DNA of 64,000 nucleotides from Methylorubrum rhodinum. GTDB taxonomy: Bacteria > Pseudomonadota > Alphaproteobacteria > Rhizobiales > Beijerinckiaceae. The DNA lies in the NCBI RefSeq assembly GCF_014199935.1, contig NZ_JACHOP010000009.1, positions 62,001-126,000 of the forward strand, in the 5' to 3' direction. Positions 19,671 to 26,919 of this stretch are shown piece by piece. Every line of letters begins with the position of its first letter. Positions within the stretch are counted from its first letter, which is position 1. The position numbers were made by a program, and so were the translations under genes. The notes below the pieces were generated by a model. The model worked only from the letters and a program-made list of their open reading frames with translations, made no database searches and was not told the origin of the DNA.

Positions 19671-20531
19671 TCAGCGGCGCGGGCGGATCAGCCCTTCCTG
19701 GGCGACCGAGGCGATTAGGTTTCCCGCCTCGTCGTGCAGGGTGCCGCGGGCGAAGCCGCGGGCGCCGGAGGCGCTGGGGGCGTCCTGCGCGTAGAGCAGC
19801 CAGGAATCGGCCCGGAACGGGCGGTGGAACCACAGGGCGTGGTCGAGGCTCGCCGACTGGATGTCGGAATCGAACACGGTGCGGCCGTGCGGAATCAGCG
19901 CGGCGTCGAGCAGCGTCATGTCCGAGGCGTAGGCGAGCACGGCCCGATGCAGCGCCGGATCGTCCGGCAGGGTCTTCGTCGTGCGCATCCAGACGTGGTA
20001 GCGGCCCGGCCGCGGGGTGCGGTCGCGGTAGCGGTCGGTCTCGACCGGGCGCAGCTCGATCGGCCAGGCCTGCGTGAAGTAGGCCAGCATCGGCGCGGGC
20101 ACGATGCTGCCCTCGGCGTGCGCGAGCGTCCGGGCGTCGGTGAGCGCGTCGGGGGCCGGCACGTCGGGCGGCTCGGCGGCGTGGTCGAAGCCGGCTTCCG
20201 GCTCGTGGAACGAGACCGACATGGCGAAGATCGCCCGGCCCTTCTGGATCGCCTTGACGCGGCGCGTGGTGAAGCTGCCGCCGTCGCGGATGCGCTCGAC
20301 CTCGTAGACGATCGGCACCGCCGGATCGCCGCCGAGCAGGAAGTAGGCGTGCAGCGAGTGGGGCGCCCGCGCCGACACCACCGTGCGCGAGGCGGCCATC
20401 AGGCTTTGCGCCACCACCTGCCCGCCGAACACCCGCGGCCAGCCGATCGGCGGGCTGATCCCGCGAAACAGGTCGGTCTCCAGGCGCTCCAGGTCGAGGA
20501 TCGCGAGGAGTCCGTCGACGGGATCGGGCAT
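19671..20531 (-). CDS. tesB: Acyl-CoA thioesterase II
   Basis: A 286-residue double-hotdog thioesterase that hydrolyses acyl-CoA to fatty acid and CoA. Motifs are the N-terminal R-V-F-G-G-Q-V-V-A-Q, S-L-H-A-Y-F-L, and the C-terminal catalytic set with Asp in S-D-M-T-L-L-D-A-A and Q-S-A-S-L-D-H-A-L-W-F-H-R-P-F. The start M-P-D-P-V is chosen because upstream sequence in frame lacks similarity and overlaps the divergent hydroxylase promoter. Confidence 0.94.
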   Translation of the reverse strand: MPDPVDGLLAILDLERLETDLFRGISPPIGWPRVFGGQVVAQSLMAASRTVVSARAPHSLHAYFLLGGDPAVPIVYEVERIRDGGSFTTRRVKAIQKGRAIFAMSVSFHEPEAGFDHAAEPPDVPAPDALTDARTLAHAEGSIVPAPMLAYFTQAWPIELRPVETDRYRDRTPRPGRYHVWMRTTKTLPDDPALHRAVLAYASDMTLLDAALIPHGRTVFDSDIQSASLDHALWFHRPFRADSWLLYAQDAPSASGARGFARGTLHDEAGNLIASVAQEGLIRPRR

Positions 20532-20634
20532 GGCGGCTTCCGGAGCGATGACAGAACGGACCGCGGCGCGGCTATCACTCGACGCGGGCGCCCGGCAAGG
20601 GCATGAGCACGGCATGAGATCTGTGGAGACGTCG

Positions 20635-21897
20635 ATGGGCGAGACCGGTCGCCGTTCCGGGAGCCGCAGCCTGCTGGTGGCGGGCGCGGGCCTGCCCGGC
20701 CTGACGCTCGCGGTGGCGCTGAAGCGGGCGCACGGACCGGCCCTCGACGTGGCGGTCTGCGACCCCGGTCTGCAAGCGGGCGCCGCGCGCCATCGCGGGC
20801 GCGCCTACGCGGTGGCGGCGGGGCCGCGGCGGATGCTGGAGCGGCTCGGGCTGTGGGAGGCCATCGCCCCCGCGGCGGAGCCGATGCGCCGCCTCGTCAT
20901 CAGCGACAGCCGGGTCGGCGATCCGGTGCGGCCGGTCTTCCTCACCTTCGGCGATGCGGAGGCGAGCGCGGACGGCGAGCCGTTCGCCCACATGGTCGAG
21001 GCCGAGCCGATGGCCGCCGCCCTGCTCGACGCCACCCGCGAGGCCGGGGTGCGGCTCGTGCCGCAGGGCGTGCGCGCGGCCGTGCCGGAGGCCGGCGGCA
21101 TCCGTGCGGAACTCAGTGACGGCCAATCCGAAAAAGTTTCGCTGGTGGTGGCCGCGGACGGCGCCCGCTCGGCCCTGCGGGAGGCTGCCGGGATCGGCTG
21201 GGTCGGCTGGTCGTATCCGCAATCGGGCATCGTCGCGACGGTCCGGCACGCGCGCGACCACGAGGGCCGGGCCTTCGAGCACTTCCTGCCGAGCGGCCCC
21301 TTCGCGATCCTGCCGCTCAGGGCCGGCGGCGACCTCGGCCACCGCTCCTCGATCGTCTGGACCGAGCGGAGCGCCGATGTGCCGGCCCTGCTCGGCGGCG
21401 ACGAAGCCGAGACGCTGGCCGAGATCGAGCGGCGGTTCGGGGCGGAACTCGGCCGGATCGCCCTGGAGCACGGCCCCTCGGCGCATCCGCTGGCCTTCGG
21501 CCTCGCCCGCAGCTTCCGGGGGAGGCGCCTCGCGCTCTTGGGCGACGCGGCCCACGTGATCCATCCGGTGGCGGGCCAGGGGCTCAATCTCGGGCTCGCC
21601 GGGGCGGCGGCTCTGGCGGAGGCCGTGACGGAGGCGCTGCGGCTCGGGCTCGATCCGGGCACCGACGACGTGCTGAAGGCCTACGAGCGGGCACGCCGGT
21701 TCGACACGGTGGCGATGGCGGCGGCGACCGACGGGCTCAACCGGCTGTTCTCGAACGACAGCCTGCCCCTGCGGCTCACCCGCGACCTCGGCCTCGGCCT
21801 TGTCGATCGCCTGCCGGGCCTCAAAGACTTCTTCATCGGCCAAGCCGCGGGCCGACGCGCCCAAGGCCCCCGCCTGCTCCGCGGCGAAGCACTGTAG
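20635..21897 (+). CDS. UbiH/UbiF-family FAD-dependent hydroxylase
   Basis: A 420-residue flavoprotein monooxygenase of the ubiquinone-ring hydroxylase family. It shows the dinucleotide fold G-A-G-L-P-G-L near residue 19, the DG motif V-V-A-A-D-G-A-R-S, and the second FAD motif G-D-A-A-H-V-I-H-P-V-A-G-Q-G-L-N-L-G. Such enzymes hydroxylate the ubiquinone precursor ring. It could be UbiH-, UbiF- or UbiL-like; sequence alone does not say which position is hydroxylated. GGAG nine bases upstream supports the ATG at 20635 over the one at 20614. Confidence 0.88.
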   Translation: MGETGRRSGSRSLLVAGAGLPGLTLAVALKRAHGPALDVAVCDPGLQAGAARHRGRAYAVAAGPRRMLERLGLWEAIAPAAEPMRRLVISDSRVGDPVRPVFLTFGDAEASADGEPFAHMVEAEPMAAALLDATREAGVRLVPQGVRAAVPEAGGIRAELSDGQSEKVSLVVAADGARSALREAAGIGWVGWSYPQSGIVATVRHARDHEGRAFEHFLPSGPFAILPLRAGGDLGHRSSIVWTERSADVPALLGGDEAETLAEIERRFGAELGRIALEHGPSAHPLAFGLARSFRGRRLALLGDAAHVIHPVAGQGLNLGLAGAAALAEAVTEALRLGLDPGTDDVLKAYERARRFDTVAMAAATDGLNRLFSNDSLPLRLTRDLGLGLVDRLPGLKDFFIGQAAGRRAQGPRLLRGEAL

Positions 21898-21910
21898 AAG
21901 TCCGGGATCG

Positions 21911-22012
21911 CAAAGGGATCATCCCTTTGCCGGGGTCTCGGGGCAGAGCCCCGAGATTGGCTTCGCCGACCAGGGCTTTGCCCTGGACCCACGAAAGGAC
22001 GTAGTCCTTTCG
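21911..22012. repeat. Mosaic of four short hairpins (copy A)
   Basis: Four perfect short-loop hairpins in a row: CAAAGGGAT/ATCCCTTTG at 21911-21929, CTCGGGGC/GCCCCGAG at 21937-21955, CCAGGGC/GCCCTGG at 21970-21986, CGAAAGGAC/GTCCTTTCG at 21992-22012. It lies between two convergent genes. The same modules recur in reverse order at 34149-34240 and partly at 25775-25818, so this is a dispersed repeat family. Confidence 0.88.
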
Positions 22013-22023
22013 AAACCTCTGAC

Positions 22024-22563
22024 TCACTTGGCCTTGTTGGCCTTCTCGCGCTCGATGCCTTCGAGGATCAGGCGATGAGCCTCCTCCTTGTCGCCCCAGC
22101 GGACGACCTTGACCCACTTGCCGGGCTCCAGATCCTTGTAGTGCTCGAAGAAGTGCTGGATCTGGTGCAGCGTGATGTCGGGCAGGTCGGTGTAGTTCTC
22201 GATCCGGTCGTAGCGCATGGTCAGGTGGCGCGAGGGGACGGCGATGATCTTCTCGTCCTCGCCGGCATTGTCCTCCATCACCAGCACGCCGACGGGACGC
22301 ACGCTGATGATCGCGCCCGGCGCGATGGCGCGGGTGTTGGCCACCAGCACGTCGCAGGGGTCGCCGTCGCCCGACAGCGTGTGCGGGATGAAGCCGTAAT
22401 TGCCCGGATAATGCATCGCCGTGTACAGGAACCGATCGACGACGAGCGCGCCGGCCTCCTTGTCCATCTCGTACTTGATCGGCTCGCCGCCGATCGGCAC
22501 CTCGACGATCACGTTGACGTCGTGCGGCGGGGTCTTGCCGATCGAGATGGCGTTGATGTCCAT
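22024..22563 (-). CDS. ppa: Inorganic pyrophosphatase, family I
   Basis: A 179-residue soluble pyrophosphatase that hydrolyses PPi to drive biosynthesis. The metal-binding signature D-G-D-P-C-D-V-L is present, together with [31 protein letters not shown] and the C-terminal K-W-V-K-V-x-x-W. Length and motifs are standard for the bacterial hexameric enzyme. No operon partner. Confidence 0.97.
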   Translation of the reverse strand: MDINAISIGKTPPHDVNVIVEVPIGGEPIKYEMDKEAGALVVDRFLYTAMHYPGNYGFIPHTLSGDGDPCDVLVANTRAIAPGAIISVRPVGVLVMEDNAGEDEKIIAVPSRHLTMRYDRIENYTDLPDITLHQIQHFFEHYKDLEPGKWVKVVRWGDKEEAHRLILEGIEREKANKAK

Positions 22564-22706
22564 GGCGTCTGCTTTCTTGATATCGGCCGCTTCGGCGCGA
22601 CCCTGTCGGGCTGCGGCGACCGTTCGCTGTCTTAGGGTGTGTGCGCGCGAAAGAAAATCGGCCCTTCGGACAGGAATCGCCGAGTGTTGCCGCCGCGCAA
22701 AGCCTC

Positions 22707-23213
22707 TCAGGTGAACAGGTAGGCGGTCTTGGGCAGACTGAAGCCCGAGACGCGCTCGAACCCCTCCGGCCCCGGCACGCCGCCGAGCCGCTCGTAGAAG
22801 GCGCAGGCGCGGGCGTTGTCGGCGAGCGTCCAGACGCCGATGCGGGTCAGACCGCGGTCGATCAGGTCGTTGCGCACCGCCCGGAACAGGCGCGTGCCGA
22901 AGCCGAGCCCCTGGAACTCGGGGGCGATGTAGAGTTCGTCGATCTCGCCGTCCGCCCGCATCGTCCGCTCGCGCGCCCGGCCGTAGGCGGCGTAACCCGC
23001 GATCCGCTCGCCGAACTCGACCACGGCGAGCCCGCGCCCGCCGCCGATCATCGCCCGCCACGCCATCCCGCCGCGTCGCGCCAGGAAGCGCTCCAGGGCG
23101 ACGCCCGGAATCACCCCCTGATAGGCCTCGCGCCACGACGCGTCGAACACCCCCGCGAGGCCGGCCGCGTCCGCGGGGCGGGCTCGGCGGATGCTCACGG
23201 TGTTCGTCGTCAT
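22707..23213 (-). CDS. GNAT-family N-acetyltransferase
   Basis: A 168-residue acetyltransferase. The acetyl-CoA-binding motif A is visible as [17 protein letters not shown] (about residues 94-110), followed by the [13 protein letters not shown] segment of motif B. The substrate is unknown; this subgroup is often annotated as RimI- or phosphinothricin-like without evidence. It lies 143 bases upstream of ppa on the same strand. Confidence 0.88.
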   Translation of the reverse strand: MTTNTVSIRRARPADAAGLAGVFDASWREAYQGVIPGVALERFLARRGGMAWRAMIGGGRGLAVVEFGERIAGYAAYGRARERTMRADGEIDELYIAPEFQGLGFGTRLFRAVRNDLIDRGLTRIGVWTLADNARACAFYERLGGVPGPEGFERVSGFSLPKTAYLFT

Positions 23214-23387
23214 GGCCGGCTCCGCTGAGGGGTTCGCCTCTATGATGCCGGCAAACGCGGCGGCCGAGCAACGGGGAAAGCGGGCAGCCGGCCTTCAGCA
23301 GCAACTTGCGCGTCAGAAGGGATCGGCTACGCTCGAATGGCCCGAAGGCGCCTGTAGATTGCGGCAACACGATCACGAGCGAGTCGA

Positions 23388-23606
23388 TTGTCACGTCGCG
23401 TCATCTGGGATCGCACCGGAGGCAATCCGATCCCGCATGTGAGCAAGGAATTGAGGATCGACCCTTACGTCTGCAGCGGTGCCCTGCACACGATCAAACA
23501 ATCGGCAGGCCTCCGTCCGAACGACGACGTGATGATCTACGACAACGGCGATGTGACCGGCAGGCTCAACGGCGACGAGATCGGGAATCTGTACGATGAG
23601 CACTGA
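23388..23606 (+). CDS. Small protein resembling a polymorphic-toxin tail
   Basis: A reading frame of up to 72 residues (TTG start; a GTG at 23439 gives 55). The sequence [35 protein letters not shown] resembles the very C-terminal strands of secreted polymorphic toxins, where this type of tail follows a long delivery protein; here no such protein precedes it. It overlaps the DUF4279 gene by 11 bases. It may be a degraded toxin remnant or a free-standing small toxin. Tentative. Confidence 0.45.
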   Translation: MSRRVIWDRTGGNPIPHVSKELRIDPYVCSGALHTIKQSAGLRPNDDVMIYDNGDVTGRLNGDEIGNLYDEH

Positions 23607-24063
23607 TCCAAGACCGCTTCCCGTGACCTACGCGGCGATCGTGCTCAAGGGCGAGCATCTTGACCCCGATCTCGTCTCGGCCATCATGGAGCGCGAGCCC
23701 ACCCTCTCGTACCGGCGCGGCGACACCTACAGTGTCAAAGGCCGAGAGCAGGAAAGGCGGTTCGGCCTGTGGGTCTACAGCACCCGCAACATCGTGGCCT
23801 CGGGCAGCCTGAAGAAGCATCTGGAGGCCCTGGAAATCGCGATTCTCGGCCTGCGATCCGCATGGTCCGAGAAACGATGGCTCAAGATGAAGGCTCTGGT
23901 CGAGGATCAGGGCGTCGAGTTACGCATCGACGTGTTCTGGTACGGCCCCGCGCAGTCCGAATTTCCGCATATCAGCCTGTCGTTCCAGCATCTGATCGAC
24001 GAGGCCGGGGGCAGCATCCAGACCGACTTCCATCGGGACGAGGATGCAACGCAGGTCGCATAG
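23596..24063 (+). CDS. DUF4279 domain protein
   Basis: A 155-residue protein of the DUF4279 group: it starts with T-Y-A-A-I-V-L-K-G-E-H-L-D-P-D, continues with the Y-x-R-G-D and G-L-W-V-Y-S-T segments, and ends with E-F-P-H-I-S-L-S-F-Q-H-L. Function is unknown; members often sit beside toxin-like genes and some are thought to be immunity proteins. It overlaps the toxin-tail-like gene upstream, which agrees with that idea but does not prove it. Confidence 0.72.
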   Translation: MSTDPRPLPVTYAAIVLKGEHLDPDLVSAIMEREPTLSYRRGDTYSVKGREQERRFGLWVYSTRNIVASGSLKKHLEALEIAILGLRSAWSEKRWLKMKALVEDQGVELRIDVFWYGPAQSEFPHISLSFQHLIDEAGGSIQTDFHRDEDATQVA

Positions 24064-24069
24064 CCGGCC

Positions 24070-24885
24070 GTGACGCCGATCTTGCCCGCACCGCCCGCGT
24101 TGTCGCCCGAATCATGGGCTGCTAGACGGACATTCCTTCCGGCCAGCCCGCGCGTCCCCTTGTTCAACCGCTTCCTTCCCCCCGAGACGCGCTACGCGCG
24201 GCGCATGGCGCGCATCGCGAAGTTCGAGAAGCCGATCGCCGGTCCGGTCTCCCGCGCCAAGGCGTGGGCGAACATGCTGCTGGTCGATCACGGCGTGTTC
24301 CGGCTGGCCTATCTCAACCGCCATCGCATCGGCACCGGCCTCGTCTGGCGCTCGGCCCAGCCGAGCCCGCACCAGCTCGCGTGGTTCAAGCGCCGGGGGG
24401 TGCGCACCGTAGTCTCCCTGCGGGGCGGGCGCGAGCACGGCTCCTGGCCGCTGCAGCGGGAGGCTTGCGAGCGGCAGGGCCTGCGGCTCGTCGAGTTCGT
24501 GCTGCGCTCCCGCGAGGCGCCCTCGCGCGAGACCCTGATGGCCGCCAAGGCGTTCTTCGCCGGCATCGAGTACCCGGCGGTGATGCACTGCAAGTCCGGT
24601 GCGGACCGGGCCGGGCTCGCCGCCGCCCTGTTCCTGATCCTGCACGAGGACCGCCCGGTGCGGGAGGCGCTGCGCCAGCTCTCGCCGCGCTACGGCCATT
24701 TCCGCTTCGCCAAGACCGGCATCCTCGATGCCTTCTTCGCCGCCTATCTCCGCGAGGGCGAGCCGCGCGGCCAGAGTTTTTCGGACTGGGTCGAGCACAG
24801 CTACGACCCCGAGGCGCTGAAGCGCGATTTCCGCGCGGGCTTCTGGTCCGACCTCGTCGTCGACCGCCTGCTGCGGCGGGAATAG
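24070..24885 (+). CDS. Tyrosine phosphatase-like protein
   Basis: A protein of up to 271 residues with the cysteine phosphatase loop H-C-K-S-G-A-D-R-A-G (C174-R180 from the GTG start) and the preceding G-V-R-T-V-V-S-L-R-G-G strand of the dual-specificity/DUF442-type family. It presumably removes phosphate from tyrosine residues or small molecules in the cytosol. The start is uncertain: GTG 24070, TTG 24160 and ATG 24205 are all in frame without a strong ribosome binding site. The WcbI-like gene follows eight bases later, suggesting a shared role in surface polysaccharide. Confidence 0.78.
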   Translation: MTPILPAPPALSPESWAARRTFLPASPRVPLFNRFLPPETRYARRMARIAKFEKPIAGPVSRAKAWANMLLVDHGVFRLAYLNRHRIGTGLVWRSAQPSPHQLAWFKRRGVRTVVSLRGGREHGSWPLQREACERQGLRLVEFVLRSREAPSRETLMAAKAFFAGIEYPAVMHCKSGADRAGLAAALFLILHEDRPVREALRQLSPRYGHFRFAKTGILDAFFAAYLREGEPRGQSFSDWVEHSYDPEALKRDFRAGFWSDLVVDRLLRRE

Positions 24886-24892
24886 CCGGCCG

Positions 24893-25765
24893 TTGCCCCT
24901 GTCGTTCCGCAGGCTCTTCGCGCGCCGCCCGCGGGAAGAGGAGGCCGGGGCGGGCCCGCGCATCGCGGTCGTCGGCGACGAACAGGCCCGCGGCGTCGCC
25001 GAGGCCATGCGCATCCTGGCAGCCGGAGCGCGCGTGCGGTTCATCGCGACGGGCGATCTCGGACGGGGGGCGCTTACCGGGTTCGACCACGTCTTCACCC
25101 AGCCGCGCCTCCCGGAGCCACCGCGGGCGAGATTGTTTCCAAAGGTCGTCTTCACCGCCTTCCATCCGGACGCCGTGCGCATCGACGGCGTCCCCTCCCC
25201 TCTCGGGGCCGATCACTCGGCCATCGCCCTGTTCGGCCATCGCCGGGGCCTGGATGCGGAGGCGATCGTCCGGCTCTACCGCGAGGATGTCTTTTCGCGG
25301 CTGGGGTATCTCGACGCCTGGGACGGGGCCGCCGCCGCGCTCGTCGCATCCGGCCGCGCCGTCGGCCTCGACTTCGCCGACGATCTGTTGCGCTGGGCGC
25401 GCCGGGGCCTGTTCATGCACGGCATCGACCGCCCGCGCGGCTTCGTGCTCGCAGACATCGCCGCCCGGTTGCTGCGCGAGGCCGGCCTCCCGATCCGCGG
25501 CGTCCCGGTGGAGGCCTACGGGCCGGACCCGCTCGTCGACGGGCCGGTCTGGCCGGTCTACCCGCCCCTCGCGACGCTCTACGGCGTTCCCGGTTCCACG
25601 TCGTTCAAGCGCGGGCAGCGGCGCGGCGAACCGCCCGTCGTGCTCGATCTCGACGCCTTCGTGGCCGAGAGCCTCGCGCTCTATCGGACGCGGCGGCCGG
25701 AGGCGTTGCATTGCCTGCGGCTCGTGGAATGGGAGGCGTCGCCGGATATCCGCGCGCTGTTCTGA
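24893..25765 (+). CDS. WcbI-like polysaccharide biosynthesis protein
   Basis: A 290-residue protein beginning with a TTG. The N-terminal R-I-A-V-V-G-D-E-Q-A-R-G-V-A-E-A-M-R strand-loop-helix and the later F-H-P-D-A-V segment fit the WcbI family, named after a Burkholderia capsule gene and thought to act as an acyltransferase. The usual V-G-N-C-Q is here V-G-D-E-Q, so the catalytic role is open. It is probably co-transcribed with the phosphatase upstream. Confidence 0.6.
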   Translation: MPLSFRRLFARRPREEEAGAGPRIAVVGDEQARGVAEAMRILAAGARVRFIATGDLGRGALTGFDHVFTQPRLPEPPRARLFPKVVFTAFHPDAVRIDGVPSPLGADHSAIALFGHRRGLDAEAIVRLYREDVFSRLGYLDAWDGAAAALVASGRAVGLDFADDLLRWARRGLFMHGIDRPRGFVLADIAARLLREAGLPIRGVPVEAYGPDPLVDGPVWPVYPPLATLYGVPGSTSFKRGQRRGEPPVVLDLDAFVAESLALYRTRRPEALHCLRLVEWEASPDIRALF

Positions 25766-25774
25766 ACCGAAGCC

Positions 25775-25818
25775 GCAGGGGCGCCGCCCCTGCACCCCGC
25801 CGAAGGACTTGTCCTTCG
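25775..25818. repeat. Short-hairpin repeat (copy B, two modules)
   Basis: GCAGGGGCG/CGCCCCTGC at 25775-25793 and CGAAGGAC/GTCCTTCG at 25801-25818, each with a one- or two-base loop. It lies between the convergent WcbI-like and lpxD genes and is a reduced version of the module at 21911-22012. Confidence 0.8.
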
Positions 25819-25824
25819 GGAACC

Positions 25825-26874
25825 TTATTTTTCGTCGCTGCCCGAGCGTTCGGCAAGCCGGGCCAGGGTCGTGAGTTCGCGAAACCATGCCCGCACGGGT
25901 TTCGCCGGCGTGCCGCCCCAGCGCGAGCCGGGCGGCACGTCGCGGTTGACGTTGGAGGAGCCGGCGATCTGCGAGCCCATGCCGATGCGCAGGTGGCCGA
26001 CCACGCCGACCTGCCCGCCCAGCACCACGTAATCCTCCAGCGTGGTCGAGCCGGAGATGCCGACCCCGGAGACGATCACGCAGTGGCGGCCGATCACCAC
26101 GTTGTGGGCGATCTGCACGAGGTTGTCGATCTTGGTCCCCTCCCCGATCACCGTGTCGCGCGAGGCGCCCCGGTCGATCGTGGTGTTGGCGCCGATCTCG
26201 ACATCGTCCTGGACGATGACCCGGCCGATCTGCGGCACCTTGAGATGCCCGCCCGGCCCCATGGCGAATCCGAATCCGTCCTGGCCGAGGCGGGCGCCGG
26301 GATGGACGATGACGCGGTTGCCGACCAGCGCGTGAGTGAGCGTGCTGCCGGCCCCGATCGAGCTATCGCGTCCGATCCGCACGTTCGGCCCGATCACGGC
26401 GTTCGGCCCGATCACCGTGCCGGAGCCGATCTCGGCGCCGGGCCCGACCACCGCGCCGGGATCGACGCGCACATTGTCCTCGAGGCGGGCCTGGGAATGC
26501 ACGTGGGCGCCGGGGGAGACGCCGCTCGCCCCGAACAGCGAGCCCGGCCGCATCGCCTCGCCGTAGAGGCGGGCCAGCAGGCCGGCATAGGCGCGGTAGG
26601 GATCGCGCAGCACCAGCGCCACCGTGCCCTCGGGCACGCGGGCGGAAAAGCGCGGCGAGACCAGGCAGGCGAGCGCCCGCGTGCCGGACAGCGCCTCGCC
26701 GTAGCGGGCGTTGTCCATGTAGGCGATCTCGGACGGACCCGCCGATTCGAGCGGAGCCGCACCGGTGACGGGGCGGGCCGGGTCGGCGCCCTCCGGCAGG
26801 GAAACGCCGCAAGCCTCGGCGACCGCACCGAGGCTCAGGCCGCCCTGCGGCGTGATGAAGACGGGGTCTGACAT
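25825..26874 (-). CDS. lpxD: UDP-3-O-(3-hydroxyacyl)glucosamine N-acyltransferase
   Basis: A 349-residue enzyme that adds the second 3-hydroxyacyl chain from acyl-ACP in lipid A synthesis. An N-terminal uridine-binding domain precedes left-handed beta-helix repeats (about residues 105-310), with the catalytic His in [10 protein letters not shown] and the lipid-binding G-Q-V-G-V-V-G-H. It is the last gene of the bamA cluster; fabZ, lpxA and lpxB, which usually follow, are absent because a convergent gene begins 60 bases on. The start M-S-D-P is preferred to an upstream in-frame ATG. Confidence 0.96.
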   Translation of the reverse strand: MSDPVFITPQGGLSLGAVAEACGVSLPEGADPARPVTGAAPLESAGPSEIAYMDNARYGEALSGTRALACLVSPRFSARVPEGTVALVLRDPYRAYAGLLARLYGEAMRPGSLFGASGVSPGAHVHSQARLEDNVRVDPGAVVGPGAEIGSGTVIGPNAVIGPNVRIGRDSSIGAGSTLTHALVGNRVIVHPGARLGQDGFGFAMGPGGHLKVPQIGRVIVQDDVEIGANTTIDRGASRDTVIGEGTKIDNLVQIAHNVVIGRHCVIVSGVGISGSTTLEDYVVLGGQVGVVGHLRIGMGSQIAGSSNVNRDVPPGSRWGGTPAKPVRAWFRELTTLARLAERSGSDEK

Positions 26875-26883
26875 GGAGGGACA

Positions 26884-26912
26884 ACGCACCGACCCGCGTC
26901 GGGTCGGTGCGT
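26884..26912 (-). other. Perfect stem-loop between bamA and lpxD
   Basis: ACGCACCGACCC (26884-26895) pairs with GGGTCGGTGCGT (26901-26912) around a five-base loop, in the 45-base gap between the bamA stop and the lpxD start. No T-run follows on the minus strand, so it is not a classical terminator. It may reduce read-through into lpxD or protect the bamA mRNA end. Confidence 0.7.
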
Positions 26913-26919
26913 CACGGGG

